Shown piece after piece: positions 17,615 to 26,434 of a stretch of 64,000 nucleotides of DNA. The position numbers and the translations under genes are program-made. Source of the stretch: Nitrososphaerota archaeon (GTDB taxonomy: Archaea; Thermoproteota; Nitrososphaeria; Nitrososphaerales; Gagatemarchaeaceae); the NCBI GenBank assembly GCA_028867035.1, contig JAGWHB010000003.1, positions 54,861-118,860 on the forward strand. The letters run 5' to 3'. The notes beneath the pieces were generated by a model. That model was not told where the DNA came from. It did no database searches and was given only the letters and a program-made list of their open reading frames with translations. Within the stretch, counting starts at the first letter, position 1. The number at the start of each line of letters is the position of its first letter.

Positions 17615-17642
17615 ATCCCCTTCGACATGTGCGTGAACCCGC

Positions 17643-17716
17643 AGCCCGGTCGTCTAGTTGGTCAAGGATGCTGGCCTTTGGAGCCGGCGACCCTGGTTCG
17701 AATCCAGGCCGGGCTA
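17643..17716 (+). tRNA. tRNA-Gln (TTG anticodon)
   Basis: Acceptor AGCCCGG pairs with CCGGGCT. D-stem GTCT/GGAT, D-loop AGTTGGTCA, anticodon stem CTGGC/GCCGG with loop CTTTGGA (anticodon TTG), T-arm CCTGG-TTCGAAT-CCAGG, discriminator A. No intron and no encoded CCA. The last three bases coincide with the stop codon of the convergent haemoglobin gene. Confidence 0.93.
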
Positions 17717-18091
17717 CTTCTCGACGATATCTCGTCTCATCTCCTCGACGAGAGTGAGGACCTCCTGCTTTTCCCTCTCGGGGATCGCATATTTGTCGAG
17801 CGCTTCCTCCATGTATCTCATGTTCGCCTTCCATTCCGCTCCAGTAATAGCCAAACCGCCATGGGTTGTTTTCATGTCGCGGCCCATGTAATAATTCGTG
17901 CCACCAGTAACCTTGCACATGTAATCGATGTTCAACTGGACGTCTTTCTTCTTCTTGTCGTTCCCGCGGCCGCCTCCAAAACGTGCGAATTGAGGATCGG
18001 CCCGTATTCGGCTGATGTAGTCGGTCATGAAGGCCGCTATCACGTCATAGCCACCCAGTCTGTCGTAAAGCGATTTCTCGGTGCGCGTCAA
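17714..18091 (-). CDS. Truncated haemoglobin (group I/N-like)
   Basis: 125 residues with the 2-on-2 globin features: SLYDRLGGYDVIAAFMTDYISRI at the N-terminus (helix A/B), QFARFGG in the CD region, and GRDMKTTHGGLAITGAEW with the proximal His region. It should bind haem and O2/NO. The gene's stop overlaps the tRNA-Gln 3' end. It lies 44 bp downstream of the AbrB-like gene on the same strand, which in turn follows the ZIP transporter, so it may belong to a metal/redox-controlled unit. Confidence 0.88.
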   Translation of the reverse strand: MTRTEKSLYDRLGGYDVIAAFMTDYISRIRADPQFARFGGGRGNDKKKKDVQLNIDYMCKVTGGTNYYMGRDMKTTHGGLAITGAEWKANMRYMEEALDKYAIPEREKQEVLTLVEEMRRDIVEK

Positions 18092-18135
18092 CCTTCACCC
18101 GAGCACTCGTTCATGATATATGGATTCTCGGTACG

Positions 18136-18333
18136 CTAGGCCCAACCTAACCGGTGGGGACCGACCGGGTTTCCCTTTCCTGACAACGATCTCCCCCCTT
18201 CTTCCATCCGAAGTATCTTCTCTTTGCTTTGGGGCGTGTATCTGAGGTTCAAAGCCTCCATCACTCGTCTTGGGATGTTTGTCTTCCCAATCCTGCTGAA
18301 AATCGTTATTGCAAGTAGAAACTCTTCCGTCAA
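18136..18333 (-). CDS. Small AbrB/SpoVT-like DNA-binding protein
   Basis: 65 residues from a TTG start preceded by GGAGAGGT. The core AITIFSRIGKTNIPRRVMEALNL followed by TPQSKEKILRMEEGG is the swapped-hairpin AbrB fold as found in short archaeal regulators (I-G-x-TN-x-P motif). It probably binds DNA as a dimer. The C-terminal 15 residues are not conserved-looking. Located 63 bp after the ZIP gene and 44 bp before the haemoglobin, same strand; it may regulate this cluster. Confidence 0.65.
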   Translation of the reverse strand: MTEEFLLAITIFSRIGKTNIPRRVMEALNLRYTPQSKEKILRMEEGGRSLSGKGNPVGPHRLGWA

Positions 18334-18396
18334 ATTCTTACCTCTCCAAGGCAGATTACGACCAGACTCTGAGAGTATTTGGCACCCTAGCTTGTC

Positions 18397-19194
18397 CTAT
18401 GCCCCGCCCAGCGATACGACCAGATCTGTCAGGAACCCCAGGCAGAGGCCCAGGAAGATGCCCCCCATCATCAGACCACTGCTGTAGCGCCTCCTCCCAG
18501 TGTTGAACATCAGCATGGTGACATAGACAAGCGCCCCTCCGGCCAAAGCCAGGAAGAAAATATACGCTTCAGGGGAGAATGATACGCTCCCTATCAGCGT
18601 CCCGAGGAGTGTCGGAATCCCCCCGATGAACAGGACCCTCGCCAGGAACGATACCTTGGGCTTCGGGCTCAGTCCAGTGAGGGGCGCCATTATCCCGAAT
18701 CCTTCTGTAGCGTTGTGGGCCGCGAAACCGACCACGAGCACGAATGCCAGCCCGGTGTTAAGGCCGATGAGCCCCCCGAGATACGCCTGCCCGATGGCAA
18801 GCCCTTCGCTCAGGTTGTGCGCCCCGATGCCCAGGGCCGTCATGGTGGAGATCTTCGCCGGGTCGACGTTCACCTGGGTCTTTCCCATGTAGCTCCTCTC
18901 GTAGATGACGAGCCCCAGCAGTCCCAGCGTGATCCCGCCGAACATCAGCAACAGGTCGGTAGAAGCTGTCCCAAGCGAGCCCGTGCCCTGGAACGCGGAC
19001 ACAGCGGTCGCCGTGGTCTGGTCCCAGGCGTGGCTGAAGACATCGACTATGAGGAACAGAAGTATTCCGACCGCGAAGGCGTTCAGAAACCCCTTCACTC
19101 TGTCGCTTATCCCCAGCAGAGCGACAGGGAGGCCGAAGAAGATGGTGAAACCCGCCACACTGCCAAGAAGCACCAACTCGAGGACGTCAACCAA
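18397..19194 (-). CDS. ZIP-family divalent metal transporter
   Basis: 265 residues, eight hydrophobic segments. The two metal-site motifs are visible: GAHNLSEGLAIGQA (TM4 HNxxEG) and AAHNATEGFGIMAPL (TM5 HNxxEG). The N-terminal pair of TMs is separated from TM3 by a short linker, as in bacterial/GufA-type ZIPs, and there is no His-rich loop. It should import Zn2+ or a related metal. The promoter region holds the same 16-bp palindrome as osmC, 26 bp before the start, pointing to shared control. Confidence 0.88.
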   Translation of the reverse strand: MVDVLELVLLGSVAGFTIFFGLPVALLGISDRVKGFLNAFAVGILLFLIVDVFSHAWDQTTATAVSAFQGTGSLGTASTDLLLMFGGITLGLLGLVIYERSYMGKTQVNVDPAKISTMTALGIGAHNLSEGLAIGQAYLGGLIGLNTGLAFVLVVGFAAHNATEGFGIMAPLTGLSPKPKVSFLARVLFIGGIPTLLGTLIGSVSFSPEAYIFFLALAGGALVYVTMLMFNTGRRRYSSGLMMGGIFLGLCLGFLTDLVVSLGGA

Positions 19195-19220
19195 GAACAG
19201 AAACTCAGTTCAGCGCTCCA

Positions 19221-19236
19221 ATAACATATGTTATAA
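19221..19236 (-). promoter_or_regulatory. Palindromic operator/promoter element upstream of the ZIP transporter
   Basis: Read on the minus strand this is TTATAACATATGTTAT, identical to the element at 10035-10050 and in the same orientation to its gene, with a spacing of 26 bp to the start codon (30 bp in osmC). The inner 14 bases are a perfect palindrome. Confidence 0.6.
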
Positions 19237-19345
19237 CCATTTGCTGAAACGCTCAATTTCCTTGTATCAGTTTTCCCAGACCTCTGAATGCCCTCTTCTC
19301 TAATCCGGCAAACTTAATGCCAAGAGAGCCTCCTATCGCCAGAGG

Positions 19346-20437
19346 ATGTCTAACAGGCCCGCCCTAGTATCCGCCGAAGGGCAAGAGGCGGAGCTCTTTC
19401 GTAACCTCCCCAGCGGAAGGGTCCAGTGCACGGCCTGTGCGAGGACATGCCAGATTGGAGAAGGCCAGGTCGGCTTCTGCGGGATCAGGGGAGTCGTGGG
19501 CGGGAAGCTGTACCTCTTGGACTACGGGAAGATAATGGCCGCCCACGTCGATCCCATTGAGAAGAAACCAGTGGTGCACTACCACCCAGGCTCGAAGATC
19601 TTCTCGGTTGCGACCAGTGGTTGTTCATGGGCTTGCCGCTTCTGCCAGAACTACGACATCAGTCAGAGGAGGCAGGTCGCCGGGATAGAGCAGACGCCCG
19701 ACGAACTCGCGTCCCAGGCAATCGCATATGGGTGCGAGGGGGTCGCATACACCTACAACCAGCCCTCGGTATTCATCGAGTTCGCCCGAGACGTTGGCAG
19801 AATCGCAAGGTCGAAGGGGCTCTTCAACATCTTTGTGTCCAACGGGTTCGACACTCCAGAAACGGTGGGCCTGATGAGTCAATTCCTCGACTGCATCACT
19901 GTGGATTTCAAGGGGAGCGGCGAGACAGATTTTGTTCGACGGTACATCAGCATTCCAAACGCCGAGCCGATTTACCAGACGCTCCTCGAGCTCAAACAGA
20001 GAACCAAAGTGCACATAGAAATCACCGACCTGATCGTCCCCCGCGTCGGCGAATCACTGGAAGCCGCAGAAAAGCTCTGCCGCTGGGTCTACGACAACCT
20101 CGGCCCCGACACCCCGGTCCACTTCCTCAGGTTCCACCCCGACTACAAGATGATGGACTTCCCCTGGACCCCAGTGGAGACGCTCGAGAAGCACGTAGCC
20201 ATCGGGAGGAAGGCTGGGCTCGACTACGTCTACATCGGCAACGTCCCGGGCCACCCGGACGAGAGCACCTACTGCCCCGGGTGCAAGGGCGTCCTGATCA
20301 AGCGCTACGGATACGAAATCCTCGAGTACAACTTGGACGAGAAGAACAGGTGCAAGTCCTGCGGACACAAGACCCCCATCGTGGGGCCCCTCAGCAAGTC
20401 CTTCGCCGACGACAGGTTCGTATCTGTGATCAGTTAG
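19346..20437 (+). CDS. AmmeMemoRadiSam-type radical SAM enzyme (PFL-activase-like)
   Basis: 363 residues. An N-terminal Cys cluster (CTACARTCQIGEGQVGFCGIRG) precedes the radical SAM core with CSWACRFCQN (Cx3Cx2C, [4Fe-4S]-SAM site). A C-terminal zinc-ribbon-like pair (CPGC ... CKSCG) closes the protein. This is the archaeal/bacterial 'AmmeMemoRadiSam system radical SAM enzyme' architecture; it works with an AMMECR1 and a Memo protein, not seen nearby. The biological modification is unknown. It is convergent with thioredoxin reductase, overlapping by 8 bp. Confidence 0.88.
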   Translation: MSNRPALVSAEGQEAELFRNLPSGRVQCTACARTCQIGEGQVGFCGIRGVVGGKLYLLDYGKIMAAHVDPIEKKPVVHYHPGSKIFSVATSGCSWACRFCQNYDISQRRQVAGIEQTPDELASQAIAYGCEGVAYTYNQPSVFIEFARDVGRIARSKGLFNIFVSNGFDTPETVGLMSQFLDCITVDFKGSGETDFVRRYISIPNAEPIYQTLLELKQRTKVHIEITDLIVPRVGESLEAAEKLCRWVYDNLGPDTPVHFLRFHPDYKMMDFPWTPVETLEKHVAIGRKAGLDYVYIGNVPGHPDESTYCPGCKGVLIKRYGYEILEYNLDEKNRCKSCGHKTPIVGPLSKSFADDRFVSVIS

Positions 20438-21374
20438 CTATCTTTACTTCCAGCTTCTGCTTTACGAACCTCTCCGCGTCCAAGAGCGCCTTGCATCCAT
20501 CGGCAGCCGCCGTTATGGCCTGCCTGTAGCGGAAGTCGTGGACGTCCCCGGCGACGAAGACTCCAGGCACGCTGCTCTCCGTCCCGTTGTGCAGCGCGAC
20601 GTACCCCTTCGGATCGAGGTCTACCTGTCCTCTGAATATCTCGGTGTTCGGGTCGTACCCTATGGCAACGAATAGCCCGTCCACCTGCATCTCTCCCTCG
20701 GCGCCTGTCTTGAGGTTCCTCGTCCTTACCCCCTGCACCTTCCCGTCCCCTATCACGTCGGTGACCGCCGAATCCCAGACGAAGCTGATCTTCGGGTTCG
20801 CCAACGCCTCCTTCTTGAGCGCGGCGCTCGCCCTGAGTTCGTCCCTTCTGTGGATCACCTGGACCGAAGTAGCGAACTTCGTGAGGAAGGTGGCCTCCTC
20901 CATTGCCGTGTCCCCTCCGCCGACCACCGCGACCTTCTTTCCTCTGAAGAAGAAACCATCGCAGACCGCACAGTTGGAGACCCCCTTCCCCATCAGCCTC
21001 ATCTCAGACTGCAGGTTGAGCCGCCTGGGGTTGGCGCCCGTGGCTATGATCACCGAGAGGGCCCTCGTCACGCCCGAGCTCGTGTATACCTCGAACGGAT
21101 GGGTCCTGAAGTTGACCCTGACGACGTCGTCCTGGACCAGCCTTGCTCCCAGCTTCTCCGCCTGGCTTTTCATCCTGGATATCAGGTCCGGCCCCAGCAC
21201 CGGGTCGGGGAAGCCAGGGAAGTTCTCCACTTCGCTTGTCAGCATGAGCTGCCCCCCATACTTCGTCCCCATGAACACCAGTGGCTCGAGGTCGGCCCTT
21301 GAGCCATAGATGGCCGCCGTCAGCCCGGCCGGCCCGGACCCAATTATCACTAGCTTCTCGACTTTCTCTTCCAT
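20430..21374 (-). CDS. trxB: Thioredoxin reductase
   Basis: About 314 residues from ATG 21374; a further ATG at 21407 would add 11 residues, but a TTTATG-like TATA sits there. FAD-binding VIIGSGPAGLTAAIYGSR at the N-terminus, the redox-active CAVCDGFF (CxxC) and NADPH-binding VAVVGGGDTAMEEATFL, and C-terminal GVFVAGDVHDFRYRQAITAAADG (FAD) give the full low-molecular-weight TrxR layout. It reduces thioredoxin with NAD(P)H in the cytoplasm. Thioredoxin itself is not adjacent. Confidence 0.93.
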   Translation of the reverse strand: MEEKVEKLVIIGSGPAGLTAAIYGSRADLEPLVFMGTKYGGQLMLTSEVENFPGFPDPVLGPDLISRMKSQAEKLGARLVQDDVVRVNFRTHPFEVYTSSGVTRALSVIIATGANPRRLNLQSEMRLMGKGVSNCAVCDGFFFRGKKVAVVGGGDTAMEEATFLTKFATSVQVIHRRDELRASAALKKEALANPKISFVWDSAVTDVIGDGKVQGVRTRNLKTGAEGEMQVDGLFVAIGYDPNTEIFRGQVDLDPKGYVALHNGTESSVPGVFVAGDVHDFRYRQAITAAADGCKALLDAERFVKQKLEVKIAN

Positions 21375-21434
21375 ATCCTTCAAGCCCAGTGTCCCATCCC
21401 GCTTCATAAATCTGCCCCCGGCGGCCGCCGGCCG

Positions 21435-23117
21435 CTACACCAGCTTCGCTTCTCTCTGCACCGTATGAAGCTCGTCGGAGAGCTGGTTCAGGGCCTTCTC
21501 CAGCCTCTTCGTGTACTGGGGAAGAAGCCTGTCGTATACCTCCTTCCTCATCTGCCTCAGGTAGTACTGCTGGTAGAGGTTGAGTTTGTCCTTTGAAGCC
21601 CTGTCGACCTCCCTTTCTGTGACCTGAATCTGGTTAACCACCTCGATGAACTTCTGGCTCGTAGACTTCTGCTTGGCATCGTTGAGCCTCTGAAGCGCCC
21701 TGCTCCGGAACGAGTCAAGGCGCCCCCGGATCTCGTCGAAGTAGTCCTTGTCCACCTCGTTGGGGTCCTTGGCGGCGACCTCGGGCCATATGCTGTTGAT
21801 GAGGTCTGTCTTCTCGTCGAAGGCCTTGATCATGTCTGACGCCAGGTCAGTCGAGGCCTCCTCCTCTTCCTCGGACTCTGCTATTTCAGCCGCAGGGCTC
21901 CTAGAGATGAAAAGTCCCAGGAGGAGCAGGACGAAAATAATCGAAGCCGCGGGCACCCCCGAGTCCAGGAACCAGCCTGCAGAAAGACCGTACGCAAGGC
22001 TCGTCCTTCCTGCCTGCCATGGAGTCGCTGAGGTAAGGACTGTGGGCGTCCCCTGGACGGCCCTGGCCCCCTGCGGGAGCAGGAGGTCTATGGTGTAAGA
22101 GTCGACGAACGCCTTCACCGGAGGTGTATCGGGCACGCTGGCGGTCACCTGACCCCCCGAGACAGAGTAGTAACTGGCCCCCAGAGGGTACTGGTAGGTC
22201 AGGGTGAAGTTCGTTCCCGCCGTCACCCCGTTGGTCGGATAGCCTGAGACGAAGGCCGTGAGGTCGAGGGCCCCGCCCGTGAGGGAAATCGAGAACGGGC
22301 TTAGGAGGACGGGCTGGGTCGCTGTCGCCGTCACAACGGTCACCTTCGTAGACGGCAGGGCCAGCAGCGAAAGGTGGAGCGAGGTCAGGGGGGTGATCCC
22401 CTGATTCTCGAAGACGACCTCGTCCATGACAAGGGGCGTGCCATCAGGCGCCGAAGTGATGGTCCTGTGGGCGTAGAACACGCGCAGCGGATTGAAGTCC
22501 TGGACGACCGATTTCGCCAGCGCCCTGACGGAGGTGGTGGCGTTCTGCGGCAGGGCATTGGGCGTGGTCGCGGAATAGGTGTTGTTGCTCCCCACGAGGT
22601 TTGCCGTCAGCCCGGGGGGCGCTGACTTGAAGGAGGTGGAGACAGGCATCTGGACCACGTTCAGAAGCTTGTCAACCCTTACGTTCAGCGAAGGCGAAGA
22701 GAGCACGAGGACCTCGAGGGTCCCGTTCTTCGCTGTCGAGACCACCCCGTTGACCAGGGCGCTGAATACGAAGGTGGCGTTCCCTCCCGCCTGGATAGAC
22801 TGCGTGCTGCTCACTGTGAAGGTGCCTCCGGGGGAGGCCGGCGCACCCAGGGAGAAGCCGCTCGGCGTGAGGTTCGTGCTCACCACCTTGGACGACAGTG
22901 CCCCGAAGCCGAATGTCAGGCTCGGGGCCTGGATGGCCGACGAACCATTGTTGGTGATCTTCACGGTCTCGTTGATGGTGGCGTAGCCGTACCTGTCCAG
23001 GGTGTACAGCGATTTCACGTCGACCTTCGGGGCGCCCTGGGCGTGCGCCGGTGCCTGCATCGGGACGAACGCCACGAGGAGAAAGAGCAAGACAGCCACT
23101 GAAACAAGACGCCTCAA
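21435..23117 (-). CDS. Type I membrane protein with beta-rich ectodomain and cytoplasmic coiled coil (ribophorin I-like?)
   Basis: 560 residues. Signal peptide (~1-27, ending AHAQG), two similar beta-sandwich-like regions outside (YGYATINETVKITNNGS; later PLVMDEVVFENQGITPLTSL), at least eight N-x-S/T sequons, one membrane segment near 392-410 (ASIIFVLLLLGLFI), an acidic patch (AESEEEEEAS) and a ~140-residue helical, coiled-coil-like cytoplasmic tail. Size, topology and the ectodomain style recall eukaryotic ribophorin I (OST1), for which archaeal homologues are proposed, but I cannot confirm this by eye. Other possibilities are an S-layer-linked or cytoskeletal anchor. The start and coding status are clear. 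Confidence 0.65.
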   Translation of the reverse strand: MRRLVSVAVLLFLLVAFVPMQAPAHAQGAPKVDVKSLYTLDRYGYATINETVKITNNGSSAIQAPSLTFGFGALSSKVVSTNLTPSGFSLGAPASPGGTFTVSSTQSIQAGGNATFVFSALVNGVVSTAKNGTLEVLVLSSPSLNVRVDKLLNVVQMPVSTSFKSAPPGLTANLVGSNNTYSATTPNALPQNATTSVRALAKSVVQDFNPLRVFYAHRTITSAPDGTPLVMDEVVFENQGITPLTSLHLSLLALPSTKVTVVTATATQPVLLSPFSISLTGGALDLTAFVSGYPTNGVTAGTNFTLTYQYPLGASYYSVSGGQVTASVPDTPPVKAFVDSYTIDLLLPQGARAVQGTPTVLTSATPWQAGRTSLAYGLSAGWFLDSGVPAASIIFVLLLLGLFISRSPAAEIAESEEEEEASTDLASDMIKAFDEKTDLINSIWPEVAAKDPNEVDKDYFDEIRGRLDSFRSRALQRLNDAKQKSTSQKFIEVVNQIQVTEREVDRASKDKLNLYQQYYLRQMRKEVYDRLLPQYTKRLEKALNQLSDELHTVQREAKLV

Positions 23118-23173
23118 GGGAATGTCCCATCGCCGCTACGTTCTTATTTTAAGCGTTTTTCGAGCGATTAGAA

Positions 23174-24562
23174 ATGAGTGATTCTCACCGGCTCCACCCC
23201 CTCCTGCCGAACCTGGACGACGCCCTCGTCTCGAAGATGCTCCAAAAAGCGGGAGCCGCCACCGTCGACGACCTCTTCTCTGACATCCCATACGAACTGA
23301 GGCTGAAGCGCAGGCTGAAGCTCCCGGACGGCGCATCAGAATATGATGTGCGCCGGGATGTGCAGGGAAGGCTAGGCCAGAACAAGACGCCCCCCGGTTC
23401 CCTATGCTTCCTCGGGGGAGGGGTCTGGCCCCACTACGTCCCTGCCGCCGTCGAGTCCATAGCCTCCAGGCAGGAGTTCTACACGAGCTACACCCCCTAC
23501 CAGGCCGAGGTCAGCCAGGGGATGCTGCAGGCTCTCTTCGAATACCAGAGCCTGATGTGCGACCTCCTGGGGATGGATGCGTGCAACAGCTCCCTGTACG
23601 ACTGGGCCTCGGCGGCCGGAGAAGCGGTAAGGATGGCTGGGCGGGTCACGGGAAGGAGAAAGGCCCTCCTGGTCGGAAACACGGCGATCCAGAGGCGCTC
23701 GGTGGTGAAGACATACGCAGAGCCCATGGGGATGCGGCTGGAGACCGTCGGGTTCGATCCGAAGACAGGCACACTCGACCAGGACGACCTCAAGCGCAAG
23801 CTCTCGGGGGACGTGGCGTGCCTGTATGTCGAGAACCCGAACTTCTTCGGGGTCATCGAGGAAGGGATCGCGGAGGCTATCGAATCTGTCCACGAAGCCG
23901 GGGGCATCGCCATCGTCGGTGTCGACCCGATTTCACTGTCACTGGTCAAGGAGCCCGGGGCCTACGGAGCCGACGTCGTTGTGGGGGAGGGGCAGCCACT
24001 GGGTATCGCGATGAACTACGGCGGGCCCCACCTGGGCATCTTCGCGGTCAAGGACATCAAAATGGCGAGGAGCATGCCGGGGAGGCTCATCGGGCTCACC
24101 ACAGCTGTCTCCGACCCGAGCAGGAAGGCTTTCGCCATGGTCCTCCAGGCGCGGGAACAGCACATCCGGAGGGAGGCTGCGACCTCCAACGTCTGCACCA
24201 ACCAGTCGCTCATGGCAGTCGCGGCCGCGAGCTACCTCTCACTGCTCGGGAAGGAAGGATTCCGCCGGCTCGGGGAGGCTGTCATTTCGAACTCCCATTA
24301 CGCCGCGAAGAGGCTGTCTCAGGTGAAGGGGGCCACATCCCCGCACTTCAGAGGAGCTTTCTTCAAGGAGTTCGTCGTCTCCTATCCAAGGGCGAAGGCC
24401 CAGTCAGTGTTCAGGCGCCTCTCAAAGGATGGGATCCTGGCGGGGTATCCCATGGACAGGGCCTTCAGGCTCGGCAGCGAGGCGGGGCTCTACTGCGTCA
24501 CCGAGGTCCACAACCGGGACGACATCGAGAAGCTCGCCGAAGGTCTGGAGAGGGCGGTCTAG
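23174..24562 (+). CDS. gcvPA: Glycine dehydrogenase (decarboxylating) subunit 1
   Basis: 462 residues; the N-terminal half of P-protein as a separate polypeptide. Typical segments: FLGGGVWPHYVPAAVESIASR, FYTSYTPYQAEVSQGMLQ, EYQSLMCDLLGMD, GEGQPLGIAMNYGGPHLGIFA, and REQHIRREAATSNVCTNQSL. This subunit lacks the PLP lysine. Together with subunit 2 it decarboxylates glycine and passes the aminomethyl group to H-protein. gcvPB starts 1 bp after its stop, so the two are translationally coupled; gcvT and gcvH are not in the window. Confidence 0.95.
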   Translation: MSDSHRLHPLLPNLDDALVSKMLQKAGAATVDDLFSDIPYELRLKRRLKLPDGASEYDVRRDVQGRLGQNKTPPGSLCFLGGGVWPHYVPAAVESIASRQEFYTSYTPYQAEVSQGMLQALFEYQSLMCDLLGMDACNSSLYDWASAAGEAVRMAGRVTGRRKALLVGNTAIQRRSVVKTYAEPMGMRLETVGFDPKTGTLDQDDLKRKLSGDVACLYVENPNFFGVIEEGIAEAIESVHEAGGIAIVGVDPISLSLVKEPGAYGADVVVGEGQPLGIAMNYGGPHLGIFAVKDIKMARSMPGRLIGLTTAVSDPSRKAFAMVLQAREQHIRREAATSNVCTNQSLMAVAAASYLSLLGKEGFRRLGEAVISNSHYAAKRLSQVKGATSPHFRGAFFKEFVVSYPRAKAQSVFRRLSKDGILAGYPMDRAFRLGSEAGLYCVTEVHNRDDIEKLAEGLERAV

Positions 24563-24563
24563 C

Positions 24564-26039
24564 TTGAAGAGGTTCAGGCAGGCCTCATGGGACGAGCCGC
24601 TCATCAGCGAATTGAGCACGCCCGGCAGGATAGGGATGACAGTACCGACGGACCCGGCAGTCCGAAGGCGGTTCAGGGACCCTACGTCCTTGGTCCCCGC
24701 TTCCCTGCGACGCAAATCGGTGAAACTCCCTGAGCTCTCCGAGCTCCAGGTCCTCAGACACTTCAACCGGCTTTCGCAGATGAACTTCTCGGTGGAGCTC
24801 GGGATGTACCCCCTTGGGAGCTGCACGATGAAGTACAATCCAAAGGTCTCCGAGATGGTCGCTTCCTCAGACGGGATGAAGCAAGCCCACCCGCTGCAGC
24901 CTGCGGAGACTGTACAGGGCATCCTCTCCATATTCTACGAGCTCGAGCGGTATCTGAGCGAGATCACAGGGATGTACCGCTTCTCCCTCTCCACTGCCGC
25001 CGGGGCCCAGGGTGAATTCGCAGGCGTCCTCATGATCAGGAAATACCTCGACGACCACGGGGGGAAGGAAAGGGACGAGATACTCGTCCCCGACTCTGCC
25101 CACGGGACGAACCCTGCCAGCGCTGCCATGGCGGGCTTCAAGGTGGTGAAGGTCCCGTCTGACGCCAACGGCCAGGTGAGGGCGGAGACGGTGAAGGGCC
25201 TCTGCTCCGAAAGGACGGCGGGCATGATGTTCACGGTTCCCAACACGCTGGGATTGTTCGAAGGCGAAGTGGCGGAGGTGAGTCGCGCCGTCCACCTTGC
25301 GGGAGGCCTGATGTACTACGACGGCGCGAACATGAACGCCCTCCTCGGGCGGGCCCGGCCGGGAGACATGGGTTTCGACATCGTCCACCTGAACCTGCAC
25401 AAGACCTTCGCGACCCCCCACGGAGGCGGAGGTCCCGGGGCGGGGCCTGTCGGGGTGACCAGGAAGCTCGCAGAGTATCTCCCTGTCCCTGTGGTCGCCA
25501 AAGGCAAGGCGGGATACTCGCTCGACTACGCTCTCAAGCACACCATCGGGCCCCTCAAGGGCTTCGTGGGCAACTCCGCAGTCCTTCTCCGCGCCTATGT
25601 CTACATCCGCCTCCTGGGGGCCTCCGGGCTCGCAGACGTGTCCTCCATGGCCGTCCTGGCGGCGAACTATCTGTGGAAGAGCCTCGACCCTGAGGCGTAC
25701 CCGCCCTCACACGGCAAGGAGCTCCGCAGGAAGCACGAGGCCGTGGTCTCCGTGAAGAGCGAGCTCCCCGGCGCAGCTCTGACCGTGGCGAAGGCTGTCC
25801 TGGATTACGGCATGCACGCGCCCACGGTCTATTTCCCTCTGATCGTCCACGAAGCCCTGATGATAGAGCCTACAGAATCGGAGCCGGTCGAGATGCTCGA
25901 CGAATATGCCGCCGCCCTGAACGACATCTACAGGAGGATGAAGGAGGGCTCTCTGGGAGAAGTGCCGAAGAACACCAGCGTGGGGAAGGTCGACGAAGTG
26001 AAGGCCTCGCATCCGATGACTCTCCGCGTCCACTGGTGA
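24564..26039 (+). CDS. gcvPB: Glycine dehydrogenase (decarboxylating) subunit 2
   Basis: 491 residues from a TTG start one base after gcvPA; the open frame continues ~135 bp upstream only as an out-of-frame reading of gcvPA. The N-terminus LKRFRQASWDEPLISELSTPGR is typical. The PLP-binding lysine lies in LNLHKTFATPHGGGGPG, and PLGSCTMKYNPK and DSAHGTNPASAAMAG are further active-site segments. It forms the catalytic half of the P-protein heterotetramer, producing CO2 and methylene groups for C1 metabolism. Confidence 0.95.
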   Translation: MKRFRQASWDEPLISELSTPGRIGMTVPTDPAVRRRFRDPTSLVPASLRRKSVKLPELSELQVLRHFNRLSQMNFSVELGMYPLGSCTMKYNPKVSEMVASSDGMKQAHPLQPAETVQGILSIFYELERYLSEITGMYRFSLSTAAGAQGEFAGVLMIRKYLDDHGGKERDEILVPDSAHGTNPASAAMAGFKVVKVPSDANGQVRAETVKGLCSERTAGMMFTVPNTLGLFEGEVAEVSRAVHLAGGLMYYDGANMNALLGRARPGDMGFDIVHLNLHKTFATPHGGGGPGAGPVGVTRKLAEYLPVPVVAKGKAGYSLDYALKHTIGPLKGFVGNSAVLLRAYVYIRLLGASGLADVSSMAVLAANYLWKSLDPEAYPPSHGKELRRKHEAVVSVKSELPGAALTVAKAVLDYGMHAPTVYFPLIVHEALMIEPTESEPVEMLDEYAAALNDIYRRMKEGSLGEVPKNTSVGKVDEVKASHPMTLRVHW

Positions 26040-26081
26040 GCCAAAGGTCATATAGGCTCGGAGAATCCGAGTGGTTCCAAG

Positions 26082-26396
26082 GTGCCCAGCGAACTTTCCA
26101 AGCGCGTCGACGAGAAGCTCGGCGAGCTCATCGACGAGGAGACGAAGAGGAAATTCGGGGAGCTGAACATAGTCACCGATGTCTCCGAGATGGCCACCGG
26201 CACAATCAGGGTGAAGTTCCAGCCCCTCTCCGCTTACAGCCCCACCGCCGTAGACACCGGCAGGAGCATCAGGCAGGCCGCGCTTTCTGTCGACGGGGTC
26301 CTCGTGGTCAGGGTTGAATGCTCCGGCCACATGATGGACGAACTCGTCAACAGGCTGGTCAACCAGGAAGATTTCGTCCCGAAGACAGCAAAATAG
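26082..26396 (+). CDS. Small DUF59/MIP18-like protein
   Basis: 104 residues from GTG. The alpha/beta pattern (FGELNIVTDVSEMATGTIRVKF, then SIRQAALSVDGVLVVRVECSGH) resembles the MIP18/DUF59 fold used in Fe-S cluster assembly, with the order strand-loop-strand, helix, strand. The usual reactive Cys after the second strand is replaced (PLSAYSPTA), so the assignment is tentative. It lies 42 bp after gcvPB on the same strand. Confidence 0.45.
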   Translation: MPSELSKRVDEKLGELIDEETKRKFGELNIVTDVSEMATGTIRVKFQPLSAYSPTAVDTGRSIRQAALSVDGVLVVRVECSGHMMDELVNRLVNQEDFVPKTAK

Positions 26397-26434
26397 GCTC
26401 GGTCGCATCATCGGGCGCAGGGTAAACAAAAACT

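Noticed and set aside
19621..20529. 302-codon frame on the plus strand
   Set aside because: Arg/Pro/His-rich out-of-frame reading of the radical SAM gene.
23404..24567. 387-codon frame on the plus strand
   Set aside because: Out-of-frame shadow of gcvPA, with low-complexity Arg/Gly/Pro composition.
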